From NCBI RefSeq assembly GCF_900112575.1, contig NZ_FOMH01000001.1, forward strand, positions 186,001 to 250,000: 64,000 nt of DNA. Direction: 5' to 3'. The DNA comes from Flavobacterium phragmitis (GTDB lineage: Bacteria; Bacteroidota; Bacteroidia; Flavobacteriales; Flavobacteriaceae). Below, piece by piece: positions 1 to 13,900 of the stretch; position 1 is the first letter of the stretch; each line of letters begins with the position of its first letter. The position numbers and the translations under genes were made by a program. The notes under the pieces were generated by a model. The model did not search any database, was not told where the DNA came from, and saw nothing but the letters and a program-made list of their open reading frames with translations.

Positions 1-808
1 TTCTATGCGTACTTCCTATCACCGAATAATTAACATTTACGGTATTTCCTAATCGCGTTTTTTGAAGCGAAATAAAATTGCTGATGTAATTGATCTCTTT
101 GGTTAAATCAATAACCTCATCATTGGAATTGACCATAATGTAACGCATCAGTTCTGACAATTGCACTACAGCATCTGGCGTTTTATCGTCTTTTTTTAAG
201 GCAAGCGCATAAATACTGTTCAATGTATTGAATAGAAAATGTGGATTAATCTGTGCTTTTAAAAAGGCTAATTCTGATTTTACTTTTTCTTTCTCCACAC
301 TCTGCAGTCTTCCAGAAATAGCAAAAAGCAGACTGGTAGCTACGCCAATTAGATATACAAGTGTCGTATGCCCGTATTGAGTTGGTGGTCCTCCTTTGAA
401 TCCAAAAGACATGGGATGATTGCCATGCGGAGGCGGTGGAAATCTTCCATCAAAAGGTTTCGGGTGGCCGGCGAACTTTCCAGAATGGTATTCAAAATCT
501 AAAAAGTTTCGGCTTGGATGATCTAAAACGGTTGAAATCCAAAGAAAGAATAAAAGAAAAACAATTATGATTAAATAGTACAGAAGCTTTTTATCTGAAA
601 AGTAGAGCTTCGGAATTAAATAATAATAGTTGAAGTAAAAAAAGCAAAGAAGCGTGAAATAGATAAAGAAGTAAATCCGGTCATGCGCGTTGGTATACAA
701 ATGTGGTAATAAAAAAACGGTATTGGTTGACGTAAATGCATACGGCAAAAATAAAAAAGCGAGGCACAAAACTATGTGTTTCGCATAAAGTGAAAATTTT
801 GCTTTCAT
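1..808 (-). CDS. Sensor histidine kinase, LytS/YehU type (partial, C-terminus off the left edge)
   Basis: Membrane sensor kinase that would phosphorylate a LytTR-type response regulator. About 269 residues are readable from the ATG at 808 with no stop before the window edge. Four hydrophobic segments are visible (about residues 10-30, 46-67, 73-95 and 147-165), followed by the His_kinase motif QINPHFLFNTLNS with the phospho-acceptor His near residue 190. This is the signature of the LytS family rather than of classical HisKA kinases. The ATPase domain lies beyond the edge. Between the third and fourth membrane segments (about residues 102-146) is an unusual Gly/Pro/His-rich stretch with five histidines. 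It is transcribed in the same direction as sprF but is separated from it by about 165 bp, so it is probably a separate unit. The family call is secure; the signal sensed is unknown. Confidence 0.88.
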   Translation of the reverse strand, partial: MKAKFSLYAKHIVLCLAFLFLPYAFTSTNTVFLLPHLYTNAHDRIYFFIYFTLLCFFYFNYYYLIPKLYFSDKKLLYYLIIIVFLLFFLWISTVLDHPSRNFLDFEYHSGKFAGHPKPFDGRFPPPPHGNHPMSFGFKGGPPTQYGHTTLVYLIGVATSLLFAISGRLQSVEKEKVKSELAFLKAQINPHFLFNTLNSIYALALKKDDKTPDAVVQLSELMRYIMVNSNDEVIDLTKEINYISNFISLQKTRLGNTVNVNYSVIGSTHR

Positions 809-929
809 GAATCAATTTTGGTTTATACCGTTTTGAAAAACAAAATGATAAAACTCAAATTTAATGGTATTGCAGCTTTATTTCAAATTATTGCGGTAAA
901 AACACCTAATGTTGCGACTCGCTTTAAAA

Positions 930-955
930 TGATAGCCTTTTTCGGGCTTATATTC
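930..955 (-). terminator. Weak hairpin after sprF
   Basis: A short stem (AGCC/GGCT) lies just downstream of the sprF stop on the minus strand and is followed by a T-rich stretch. It is a weak candidate terminator for the spr operon. Confidence 0.3.
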
Positions 956-972
956 TAATCGTTATTTGACGA

Positions 973-1941
973 TTAATCGTGAACTGGACTCTGCGTACAA
1001 GGACAGTTACTGATAGATTGTAAGAAATCAAATCCGATCGTGATTGAATGTGTTCCAGAATTGTAAGTACCAAGACCGTTAAACATTAACTGGTAAGAGT
1101 AAGCAAAATAAAATTTTGATTTCATAAAACCAGCCATTGGACCCATTGCTAATGGTTTTGGGAACTGGTCGTTTAAGAAACGGTACGAAACGCCAATCCA
1201 ATAGTAATCTTCGTAACGATTGTAACGTCTGTATTTGAAGTTAAAATCGGTTGTAGAACGCTGGTCACTTGCAAAATACTGCAGGAACACCGATGGTTCA
1301 TATTCTATACGTCTGTTTTCACCATCTCTAAAAGTAAATCCAGAATATAACTGAAAGTTTGAAAGCAAATCTGGTTCATTCGTTCTTTCCTTAGTCAAGT
1401 TTTTCTTTAAAACGTTATTGGCATTAAAACTTAAATAAAAACCTTTATGGCGGTATAACGCACTAATATCAAAGTTATTATTAGAAGTTTGGCGATTATC
1501 TGTTACCGTAGGATCAAGACCTCCTCCGCCTCCTTCAAAATTTCCTGTTTCTAAACGAAAAGTATTTAAGTTATACGAGATACCAAATGATAGATATTTT
1601 TCAGAATAATAATCTAAAATAAGGTGGTGTGCAAACGAAACTTTAGCTCCTGTTTGCTTAGTGTTACCGTTACTATCATTGTATAATGAAATACCAACTC
1701 CTGAACGATCCAGGACACGAAAATCTGCATACAATGATTGGTTATCTGGTGCATCTTTAATTCCGACCCATTGTGTTAAACCATTGGCTCTAATACGGAG
1801 GTTATCTCCAATACCCGCATAAGCTGGTGAAAGAATAAAAGGGTTATCAGCTAAATACTGGGTAAACACCGGTAGGTTTAACTCTTGGCTGTAACTTGTT
1901 GTTACAGCCATGAGTACTAAGGATAAAATAAGCTTTTTCAT
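973..1941 (-). CDS. sprF: SprF, PorP/SprF-family type IX secretion outer-membrane protein
   Basis: PorP/SprF family protein. In Flavobacterium johnsoniae SprF is needed for export of SprB by the T9SS. I start it at the ATG at 1941 (MKKLILSLVLMAVTTSYSQ, a signal peptide); an upstream in-frame extension inside the intergenic region adds no recognisable sequence. The mature protein opens with LPVFTQYLADNPFILSPAYAG, typical of PorP/SprF beta-barrels. It is followed by alternating short beta strands and ends in a Cys-containing tail (SNCPCTQSPVHD). Length is 322 residues, normal for the family. It lies 43 bp downstream of sprB on the same strand and is surely co-transcribed. Identity rests on the family signature plus the adjacent SprB. 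Confidence 0.93.
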   Translation of the reverse strand: MKKLILSLVLMAVTTSYSQELNLPVFTQYLADNPFILSPAYAGIGDNLRIRANGLTQWVGIKDAPDNQSLYADFRVLDRSGVGISLYNDSNGNTKQTGAKVSFAHHLILDYYSEKYLSFGISYNLNTFRLETGNFEGGGGGLDPTVTDNRQTSNNNFDISALYRHKGFYLSFNANNVLKKNLTKERTNEPDLLSNFQLYSGFTFRDGENRRIEYEPSVFLQYFASDQRSTTDFNFKYRRYNRYEDYYWIGVSYRFLNDQFPKPLAMGPMAGFMKSKFYFAYSYQLMFNGLGTYNSGTHSITIGFDFLQSISNCPCTQSPVHD

Positions 1942-1984
1942 TGTAATAATTTTTTTAGATAACATCATTGGGGCTATAATTTTG

Positions 1985-4900
1985 TTATCTGTATAATGTG
2001 AAATGTCCAACAAACTCTCTATTATCTTTTGGATCATTTAGTTTAAGAACATACCAGTAATCTCCTGTTGGTAATTCGTCTCCATTGTATCTACCATCCC
2101 ATTTTCCTCCAACTCTATATTTACCAACTACTCTACCGTATCTGTCGTAAACATCGAATGTAAGGTCTTTGTAAGCTAATGCACCACAATCAGGACCAAT
2201 AGTTGTGTTAGTTCCTGTACCGTTTGGTGTAAAGTAGTTCGGCAGACAGAAGTCATAGAACGTACCAGGAACATCAATTGTAGCCTCACAACCATTTTTA
2301 TCTCTCACAATTACTTTATAAACATCTGTTTTATAGATTCTATAAGTATTTGATGAAGAGAATGGTTCTCCGTTGAAACTGTACTCATAAGGAGCAAATC
2401 CTCCTGAAGCTTTCACTGATATCGTATTGATTTCATTACTTTGGTTTGTTATATCAATCAGACTTAATGGAGCAACCGGATCTACCTTAAAGATTGCTGT
2501 CGGCACTTCACAACCATTAGTGTGTCTAGCCACAATGAAGTGATCACCTGCAGGAACATCAATAAATATGTTACTTGGCTGGTAAGTACCATTGTTGTCT
2601 AATGAATAATCTACATCTGTAGGATTATTAGAAGCATCAACAGTAACTACTACTCTATTGGCTTGTGCATTGTTCACACAGTCATATGTAACTTCAGCAA
2701 TTGGGTTAAGAATTACTGGCTCTGGCATATTTACTTCAAAATCGACAGGACAACCTTTAGCATCTTTCACATAAACAGTGTGTGCTCCACCGCTAAGATT
2801 TGTAAAATCAAATACTGTTTGTGTAAGTGCACCTTCTGTAAATGGTCCAGTTGGAACATCTAAACTTACGCTATATGGAGCTGTACCACCTCTAACTTCA
2901 ATACTAAATGCACCATCTTTGTCTCCATCACAAACTTCAGGAATCATTGAGTTTGGAACTTCAGTAACGATTACTGGACGTGGTTCATGAATAGTGAAAT
3001 CATACAATACATAACATCCATTTTCGTCTTGAGCAATTGCTTGATAATCTCCAGGAGCTAACTTATCGTAAACAACTTTTGTATCAAACTGGCTCATATT
3101 AGGAGAAACCGCGTACTTAATAATACCTGTTCCACCAGAAGCAACAATTTCTAATCTTCCGTTATTCTGACCAAAACAAGTAACATCTGTTGGGAAGAAC
3201 TCAGCTTGTAGTGCTCTACTAGGCTCAGTTATAACAATCTCTTCTGATGTGATAGCACAATCAACGCTATTTACTGTTATTCTGTAAGTACCAATTGCAA
3301 GATTTTCGAATATACCGTTGTCCTGAGCTGGACGTGTCTCACTACCTGTAAGAGTATAAGTATAACTTCCTAATCCTCCGAAAGCCTCAACTATAATCGC
3401 TCCTGTTGCCTGACCAGTACATTTAACAACTGCACTTTCTTTGTTAACTTCAAGTCTTAATGGTTCTAAAGGATCAATCTCAACACTATTAGAAACAAAA
3501 CTGTTACATCCGTTAGCATCTCTTACAAAGTATTTATAAGATCCCACTGGAACTTCAAAAGAAACCGTCGAAGCAAATGGTGCGCTATAGTTTGTTCCAT
3601 CTGCACTATAAGTATATGGAGGAGTTCCTCCTTCTACTGTTAAAGTCAATTCAGTCAATGTTTGACATGTTTGTGCTCTAGACTGTTTCAACATAGGCGT
3701 AACCAAAGTTGGTTCTTCGATCAGAATTTCATTTGTTGTACCTTGACAAGTAAATCCATCAGTAACCGTAACACTATATCTTCCCGCTGCTAAACCACTG
3801 AAAACAGGAGACACCACAGGCCCAGAACTTATAACTGGATTTTCAGAAAGATAATTTAATGTGTATAGATAATTACTTCCTTGTCCACCTGTTGGAGGAT
3901 TAACCGTAATTACACCTGTTTTATCTCCATAACAAGCAAGCATCGTTAAATTCACTGTTGCTGTTGCTGTTATTGGAGCAGGAATAACCAAAGTTTCTGT
4001 GCTACTAGCAATACAACCTTTAGAATCTTTAACATTAACTGTATATACACCTTCTGTTAAACCACTAAACGTAAACTGTTCAGAGTAATCTACTACAATT
4101 GTAGATCCTTTCACTAACTGGTACTCATATTCATTATCCCATCCACCTGTTGCAGTTGCATAAATTACACCATCGTTATTATCAGTTACACATGTAATAT
4201 CATCTTTAGTTGTAGTCACAACTAATTCATTAAATGGCTGGCTAATAGTAAACATTGTTGTAACAGTACAATATGGTTTTCCAACTAAAGTTGCTGTTAC
4301 GTCATACACGCCTGCTGCAAGATTTGATATAACTACTGGACCCGCATTTGCTGATCTCGTAGTAGCAAGTGAATATCCATTTGAACCCGTAATTATATAA
4401 TCAAATATACCTGCCTCATTTGTTGGCGTAGGCTGATTATCAATAAAAGTCAATTCAACGCTTCCATTTGTAGTTCCATAACAAATTTCTCTATTAGTCG
4501 TTACCGCTTTGATTTCGAAACTGTTTGCACTGTTTACATAATGCGGTGTTACGATTGAACATCCTGTTGCTGGATTTGTAACCGTTACAAGATAATTTCC
4601 AATTGGTAAATCTGTAAATATACCTGTTTGATTATTCGGATTACCTGCTACAGCATTTCCAGCTGCATCTGTAATTACGAAATCTAAAACTGGATTTACT
4701 CCTGGAGTTGTTGTAACTTCAACTAAGATATCTTCATTATTTGTACAAGTAATCTCGTCTGTAACTCTAATTACTACTTTATCTAAATTAATGTATGGAT
4801 TTACTGGTACAGTAACTACAACTGATCCCATACAGTTATTTTCATCGTATACATTTACAACATAGTTACCTCCTAAAAGATCTCTTTCTGTAAATACATT

Positions 4901-7900
4901 ACGCTCTCCTTTGTACATTACAACACCATTTCTGATGAACTCGTAGTTTGGATATTTTTCGTTACCACCTGTTACACCTGTAACTGTTATAGTCGCTGCA
5001 TTACTATTGTTTCCAGCTGCACAGCCGTATTGAACAACAGCTGGATTTGGTACAACAATTAATGCAGGCTCTGTAACAACAACAGTAGCTGAAGCAGGAC
5101 AATTTCTTCCAGAAACAACAGATACTGTGTAAGTTCCTTGCGTTAATCCTGTAAATACTGGACTCTCTTGTGGCGTTCCTCCGTTTATACTGTACATATA
5201 TTTCGGATTGTCATTTACGCCAGGGTTTGTTGGATCCATGCTCGCGATAATTGTACCATCACTTCCTCCGTTACACGTTACCGGAGTAGCAACCGCTTTA
5301 AATCCTGTAACTTCAGTAGCTTTCTCTAATTCGAATGTTACCGTATCTGTACAATTACTTGGTGTTCCTAAATCGGTTACTACAATAGTATGAGAACCAT
5401 GAGCTATACCTGTAAATATTGCAGGCGTAGTAGTTAAAGTTGTTACTCCATCAAGAGTATAACTAAAGTTACCTGTTCCTCCTGTTGCAGTTGCAGTTAC
5501 TTGACCATCACCATCTGCACAAGTTGGCTGAATGTCTTTTACTACATCTAAAACTACAGGCTGTAGTATAGTAAGAGCAACTGGGAATGTAGTTGTACAA
5601 CCAAATCTATCTCTTACTACTAAATCGTAAGCTTTAGGTACATTCACAGTAAATGTAAGCTCTGATTGGAATCCTCCACCAATACTATAAGTAAATGGTG
5701 CCATACCGCTACCTGGGGTCACTACAATTTCGTAGTTTCCGTCTCCATCAGGACATTGTGATGTCGCTGCCGCTGTAAATCCAGTCGGAAGTGGACTAGT
5801 TCCAATATTTACTAATAAAGGAAGAGAAGTACATCCGTTAATGTCTCTAGCATAAATATGCCATGCTGTAATTGTTGGGTCAAGCTCTCTTCTTGTTTCA
5901 GGATCAAATGTCCCTGGACCAGGAATACTTGCATCAACAAATGAATACGTATATCCAGGGTTTCCACCTTTACCAAGAACCTCTACTATTGCACCTCTGT
6001 TACAATTTGCATCTAAGTTTTCTATTAAATCAACTTCAACAATAGTTGGTTGTTTTACTTCTGCAGAAGCTTTAATATCACAACCTGTAATATTATCTAC
6101 AGCTGTTATTTCATAAACTCCGAAAGCTAAATTAGTTAACTCAATTGAAGCGTCTGATGTTACAGTTGGTCCTGTAAAAGGAGCGCCATCTTTAGTAATT
6201 GAGTAAGTATAAGTTCCTGCGAAACCAGAAACTGTAAAGGTTACTTTTCCATCATTTGTAGTGTTACAAGACATATCTGCAATTGACTGGCCATCTGCAT
6301 TTATTCTAATAACATCTTTGATCGTTAATAACTCATCATAAGAACATGTGTTGCTATCTGTAACTCTGAACAGATAATCTCCAAATGGTAAATCATTGAA
6401 TACCGCAGCAATTGTATTATCTGCAACTACTTGTGGTGTATAAGCTACTGCTGGAGCAGCACCGTTAAATTCAATAATTTCAAATGTTAATTGTCCAACA
6501 CCATTTGTTGCTCTAACTGTCACATCACTGCTGTTTCCTGTAACACAAGTAATCGCTGTTGGTGTGAAGTCTAAGTCTGATGGTTTGTTTAATGGTACGA
6601 TTGGTACCGTTACTACAGGAGTTTCACATCCGTTAGCATCTTTTACTGTATAAGTAACATTCGCAATTGAACCATCATTTGCAACTGATATTTTATTAGC
6701 TCCTTCTACATAACCTTTACCATTGAAATTATAGTAATAAGGCTGTGTTCCTCCTACAGGGCTTACAACAATTTCTGTTGTAGTATAACAACCTGCATTT
6801 GGTGTAATAGCGTGAGGAGCTGTAAGCTCAACCGGCTCATCTATAGTTACATTAACTGGCGCAGAAGTACATCCTTTAGAATCTGTTATTACTACAGAAT
6901 ATGAACCTGCTGCTAATCCAGTATAGATTCCCGTTGTATCTCCTGTTGTGTTTGCTACACCAGTAAGAACAAATGTATATGGACCAACTCCATCTGATGG
7001 TGTTATTGTTAAACTACCATCACTTAAAGTTTCACAAGTTACATCAATATGAGCTTCTAAACCTGTTGGATTAGTTGGAGTCGTTACTGTTACAGGATCT
7101 GTCTGTGCTGTACATGGTACATTACTATCTGTAATAACAAAATAGTAATCTCCAATTTGCGTAACTGTTTCTGTAAAGTCTCCTGTTGCAGTTCCTGGAA
7201 GTCCTTCTGGAACACCATTGCGATACATTTGATAAGTATATGTTCCTACACCTCCTTTAATTGTAACATCGATTAATGCAGTGCTAGGATTACAGTATAA
7301 ATCTTGTTGAATAGAAGCTCCAACTATTAGCTGCTCTTCAATGATATAATCTTGCTCGTCAGTACATCCGTTTTCATCTGTTAAAACAATTTTGTATTGT
7401 CCAGGACCAGTAAATGTTGCAGTTGAGCTCGTTGCTAATCCATCAATAGTAAATGATTTAACACCATTGAAAGTTGTTGAAAGAACGTCAAGGTCTACTG
7501 TTAGATTTGCACCCCTAAAACATTGCTGTGCTGGCATGTTAAGAACTGGCGCCGCATCGTGAGTAATATCAACACGAACTGGCTCAGAAATACATAAGTT
7601 ACTATCCTGAACGTAAACATCCCAAGAAAGGTTTGTTAAGTCAGTGTCTACTACTAATAAATCAGTAGCTGGCGCAAAAGTTGTTGGAGCTGGCTGACCT
7701 GCTCTAACTGCTGCATATGAATAAGCTGAAGTTCCTCCAGTTATGTTACTAATTGTAATTGTAGAATTATCTTCTGTACAATATACATTGCTACCCGTTG
7801 CAGTAAATACTATTGGAGCAGGCATTGTAATTACAACAGCAGCACTTTTTGAACAATGTGTTGTATTATCTTCTACAGTTACAGTATAAGTTCCTTCGAC

Positions 7901-10900
7901 TAGACCATTTAAAGTTATAACATCATTAACAATACTTGGTGTAACAACTGGTAATGTTGCTGGATTATATGAAACTGAAACTGTATAATTTCCAGTCGTA
8001 CTAAAATCAGAAACTGTAAAAGTTGCCGTACCATTATTGCTTGTTCCATTTAAGGTATTACAACTTACATTAGTAGATGAAGTTCGAACAATATTAATTG
8101 GAACAACTGGCTCTACTGTATAGTTACCCTCAATGTAACAACCATTTGCATCTGTAACTCTAAATAAGTAGTTTACATTTGGTGTTAAACCTGTGAATGT
8201 ATCTGAATTTAAATTATCTCTATATATAGGAGAAATGATCTCATACTTAGCATAAGGAGTATATCCTCCAGTCACATCAACTCTAATATCTGCCACATTT
8301 GTTGGACAAACAGGAGCAGTAGCAATTGCAAAATCTATTGTTGTTAACTCCTGATATGGATTAACATCAACATAATTACTAAAAGTACAGCCTTTACTAT
8401 CAATAACATAGTAGTAAATTCTTTGTACTGTTCCGTCATCAGTCACTAAAGTTGTATTATCATCATAATACTCTGTTCCACCGTCAAAATTATATTTGTA
8501 ATCTGTTGTACCTCCTGAAGGGATAATTCTCACAACAGCCTGTTGTACTTTATTACTAGCATTACAGCTATAAGGATCAACAGTTGCTATTGCATCTAAT
8601 GCTGCTGCTGGCTGATGTACATCATAAATGTGCGTTGCAGGACATCCTTTTCCTGAAGTCACTGTTATTTCATAACTTCCTTGAGGAACATTTGTAAATT
8701 TATTTCCTACTAATACTATTCCACCAGGAAGTGGCGTAGCTGTAGCAGATGCGATAGCATACGTATATGGAGTCTCCGTGTTTCCTGGAAGTAAATTAAC
8801 TGTAATACTTCCTGTCGCAGAATTATAACAAGCTGCATCTATAACATCAGCATCAAAAGTAACTGGGATTGGAGCTTTCAATTCAACAGGAACTGTTGCA
8901 TTACAGAAACCATCCGTAACAGTCACAGTGTAGTTTCCAAATGGTAAATTTGAAATTACATTATTTGTAACAACTGCTCCAGCAGCATCTATAGTATAAG
9001 TATAAGTACCTGTACCACCTGTAGTTGATAACGTAATACTACCAGCATTAACATCTGTACAAGTTGGATCTGCAGTAACTACAGCAGGCTGTAAATCAAG
9101 CGGTGCATTAATATTAATATCTTCAAAGTCAACACATCCGTTAGCGTCTTTAATATAAATTCTATGAGAACCCGAAGTAAGATTTGTTACAACATATGGT
9201 AATCCTCCTGTAAGAGGTGAATAAGCATTATCACTATCAACGCTTATAGAATATGCTCCAGTACCTGGATTTGTTTCTATAACATTTACTGAGAAATTAC
9301 CTTCAGCCACACATCGATCTACAATTTGTAAAGCAATTTCTGGACTAGAATCTACCGGAATTATTTGTGATCTTAAAACTTCACATCCTTTTGAATCTCT
9401 TACAACAATATTCCAATCTGTTCCTGAAGAAGGATCTAATTCTATAACATTATTAGTGCTTGTAAAAACAGTTGGCATTGCAGGTGAAAGTGCTACACCA
9501 TAATAATATGGAGCTGTTCCTCCAGTTGTTCTCATTGTTACAATAGCACCACTTCTACAATTTGCAGGTACCACACTAGTAATAATAGAATTAAGAGGTT
9601 GAGCTGGTTGATCAATTCTAAATGTATATGCAGTTGAACAAACCGTACCACCAACTTCAGTTACTTCCAGTATATAATTACCCGCTGGTAGATTATTAAT
9701 AGTCTCTGATACAGGTCCTCCTGCCGCTCCAGTTAAATCATCTTCAATTGGTGTTGTAAGTGGCAATTGAGTTAATTCATCTAATATTCTATAATGAATA
9801 GTCGTTACTGTAGAATCATAATCCTCAACAGTAAAGTTTAATATACCATTTGCACTTCCTGCACAAGTTGCATCAGTTTGTGATGTTGCTGTAATTTTAA
9901 TATTAGAAGGTGCTGGAGGCGTAATTACTTCTGCTATAGAAATACAGTTATTTTTGTCTTTTACTTGCAAATAGTAAGTTCTATTATGTGCTAAACCAAT
10001 AAATGTATAACTATTGCTTGCTAAAGGAGCCGTTTCAGCTTGACCAAAAATAGAATATCTATATGGTCCTTCTCCTCCCGTTGTAGTAACAGTAACATCC
10101 ACTCCTGTTGCACAGCTATTAGAATCTATTGTTGTTGTAATTTGTAAATATGGAGGTGTTTCAATTCGAAGTCTTGATGTTTCGAATTTACATCCATTAG
10201 CATCTACTATTGTAACATAATAGTAACCAAAATTTAGTCCTGAGAAAGTGTGAACAGCAGTTGGAGACACAGAAGTTTCAGTATATGTCTGTAACTGATT
10301 ACGGTTAGTATCATATAATGTATAAACAAACGGAGCTACTCCACCTGAAACCACACTTACTTTAAATGTACCTAATGTATTAAGGTCACATATAATTGGA
10401 GTTCCCTCAACAAGTCCGTCGATTGGAGCAGGTTCAGTTAAAACGGCAGTACTTGCATATTCACAACCTTTCGCATCTCTTACAATATAATTATAAGTTC
10501 CAGCTGTTAATCCACCAAAAATATATTTATCTCCAAAACCAGATCCATTAAAATTGTATTTAAATGGTGCTTCGCCTGTAAGTGCATTCAATTGTACTAC
10601 CCCATCTGTACCTGCATTACAAGTAGGATTTGTAGGCGTATAATCAGCAGTTACCACTGGTGTAGGATTAATAACAATTGTATTTGTTGCTTTAATACAA
10701 CCATTTGCATCTGTTATTTCAAACTCATATGTTCCATCAGTTGCTGTCGTATAAACAAAAGATCTAGTTGAAGTAAAAGGAATTGGTGTTCCTGTATATG
10801 CTGCAGGCAGCACTCTTACTCTATATCCAAAAGATGGATTTCCTCCTGTCACTTTAACTTCAATGCTTGCATCTGTTGGTGAAATTGCCGCACAAGTAAG

Positions 10901-13900
10901 ATCTTTTACTCTAACTGCCGTAGCAATCATTGCATCATTAACAGTAACTGTTTCTGTATTTGTACAGCCGTTTCCGTCTGTAATAGTTACCACATAAGTT
11001 CCCGCTCCTACTGTAAATCTATTTGCAGGACTTGGTGCAACTCCTGTATTGATAGTATAAGTATATGGTAAAACTCCATTTGCTCCCGTAGCTTCAATTA
11101 TAAATGAACTACCAGAAGCAGTACATTGATTTACTACATCTAGAGTAACTGTTGGTTGTGTATCTCCTGCAATAGTAACGTTTTCAGATGTAATACATCC
11201 ATTCGCATCTTTTGCATAGATTACCCAGTTTAAATCTGCACCTGAATTTGAATTGATTTCAAATACAGGATTTGGACCGTAAATTGGTGTAGCTGCAGTA
11301 TTGTCTGCATCTAAAATAGCATATTCATAAGTTCCTGTTCCTCCTGTAGCATGCACTGTTACAGTAGACGTTAACTTTTTACAATTAGAATTTACATTAG
11401 AATCTATAACTAAATCTAAAGCATCTGTAGGCTCCAAAATTTCAACCTGCTCAGTAGTCGTACAGTTTGTTGTTTCATCTACAAACACAACATTATATAT
11501 ACCAGCTGGGCGGTTTGCTAAAGTAAATACCGTTTGATTTCTTCCTGATACAGTTGCTTCACTGTTAACAGTATAGCTATATGTCGAAGTAAAGTTTGTA
11601 ACATTAAATCTAACATTTCCAGTACTTCCTCCTTTACAATAAACATCATTTAATTTAGTTGGCCTAACTGTAATCGCAACTACTGCTGGGATGTTTTTAG
11701 AAAATTCTGCATAACAGCCACTTGCATCTGTAACTCTGAAAACATAACTACCAGAAGTAAGTCCTGTAAATTCTCCATTTGCAACACCTGTAGTGTTTAT
11801 CGTTGGCCCTGAAACAATTGTATAAACCAATGTTCCTGTTCCAGCTGTTGCATTAATTTTAGCAGTACTAGTTCTGCTTGCAACAGGATCACAATAAATT
11901 ACAGTTGCACTAACCGAACTAATTTTAGGCGGATTAAGAGGTGAAATATTTATTGTTTTAACTGTTGTTGTACAGCCATTACCATCTTTCACAGAATATG
12001 TTACCGATTGAGGGCTTCCATTATCTGATACTTCGAATGTATTTCCAGTTTCATAAGAACCTCCGTTGAAACTATAAGTATAAGGAAGTACACCTCCTGT
12101 CACAGTAACCGTAACATCTTTAGATTCTTTTGCATTTGTAGTACTACAAGTAAATGGATCTACAGTTGCATCAGCTTCAAGTAAATCTGGTTGTGTAATC
12201 GTTACCTGAGCAGTACCCGTACAACCAATTCCATCCGTAACAGTAATATCGTAAACTCCAGCAATTAAACCTGTAGTCAAAGCAGTTGTAGAAACAGATG
12301 TTCCTCCTCTAGTTACGTTATAAGTATAAGGAGATTTACCAGCCGTTGTTGATACAGAAATAGTTCCTGTAGCAGCCCCGTTACATTTTACATCTGTTTT
12401 GCTTGTACTAATCGCAAAAGTAGTTGCATTTAAAGTAACTGGAATATCTGCTGTATAAGCATAACAAACTGGGTTTGCAGTATCATTAACTCTAAATTTA
12501 TAAGTTCCTGCTGCTGTTGCAGTATAAGGACTTGTAACTGCTGAATATGCACCTCCATTAAATGAAACCGCATATGCTCGAGTTCCAGTACCTCCTGTAG
12601 AAGATAAACTTATCGTTACATTCGGTGTACAAGTAGTATTTGCTACAATTGTAGGTGTAATTGTTAACTGCTGCGGCACTATATAAACAACACTAGCTTC
12701 ACAACCAAATTTATCTTTTAAAGTTAAATTATAAGTTTCAGGAGTCAAACTAAAAGTTGGTGATGATACAAAAGTAGTACCATCTTTACTGAACGTTGCT
12801 GGCCCTTGATAAGTACCTGTGATAGTCACGCTAACTGGTGATCCTGTATAACATTGCGTTGCAGGAGTATCAATTTGTGGAGCATCTTCTGTTGCGATAG
12901 AAACTGTTTTCTTAACTACACAACCATTTATATCTTTTACATATACATCAACAGTTGTTGTTAAAGATGCTGTATCTACTGTTAAAACAGTTCCATAAGG
13001 AGTTGTTGGAGCAGTAGAACCACTTGCTGCATAAGCATAAGTATATCCTGGAGCTCCACCTGTAATTCCTGTAATGCTTAATGTAGAAATTTTATTGTTA
13101 CAAGTAATTTTTGAAGCATTAACTGTAAAATCAATTTGAGTGGCTGCTTTAATTGTTACTGAAGCTGTATTTGATGTACATCCAGTCGCATTATCTCTAA
13201 CTACTAAAGTATAAGTACCAGTTGCTAAACCAGTAACTGTTATCGTATTATTATTTTTAGTTAGAGTTCCTGCAGTTGGAGAGAATGTATAAGTATAAGC
13301 ACCTGCACTGCTTGCTCCAATAATTTCGAACGTTGCAGTTCCGTTGTGTGCACTGTAACATAATTCATTTGTAAAGTCACCAGAAACTGAAATAGATGGC
13401 GCTGCATCAATAGTTTTAGAATCTGAAGCAACACAACCATTAGCATCTGTTACTCTAAAAGTATAGGTTCCCGGAACTAATCCTGTAAATGTACCTGAAG
13501 TAGTTTGAGTTGGTGAATTTGGACCAGACGTTACAGCATAAGTAAATGGTGCAACACCTCCTACAGCTGTTACTGTAAGACTAGTTGTTGTAGCGTTACA
13601 TGTAATACCAGCTGGTGTTGAAAAACTAAGTCCTGTAGGTGGATTGTATGCTGGAACTTTAATAGTTTCAGTATCTGTACAACCATTGCTGTCTCTTACA
13701 TTAAAAGTGATTGTTTGTTCACTGCTTGTATTTGTTACTGTTATTGTTCTAGTTCCGTTGTAAGTTGTATTTCCTGCTCCAAAACTATAGCTATATGTTC
13801 CTGTACCACCTACAGCAGAAACAGTAATTACTGTTGAAGTGCTACAAGTTGTATTAGGTGTAAAGCTAGCAGAAGCCACAACTTCTGTTGGGTTTGCTAA

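Noticed and set aside
973-2037. Upstream start of sprF at 2037
   Set aside because: It would overlap the sprB 3' end and lacks a signal peptide, whereas the ATG at 1941 gives a proper one.
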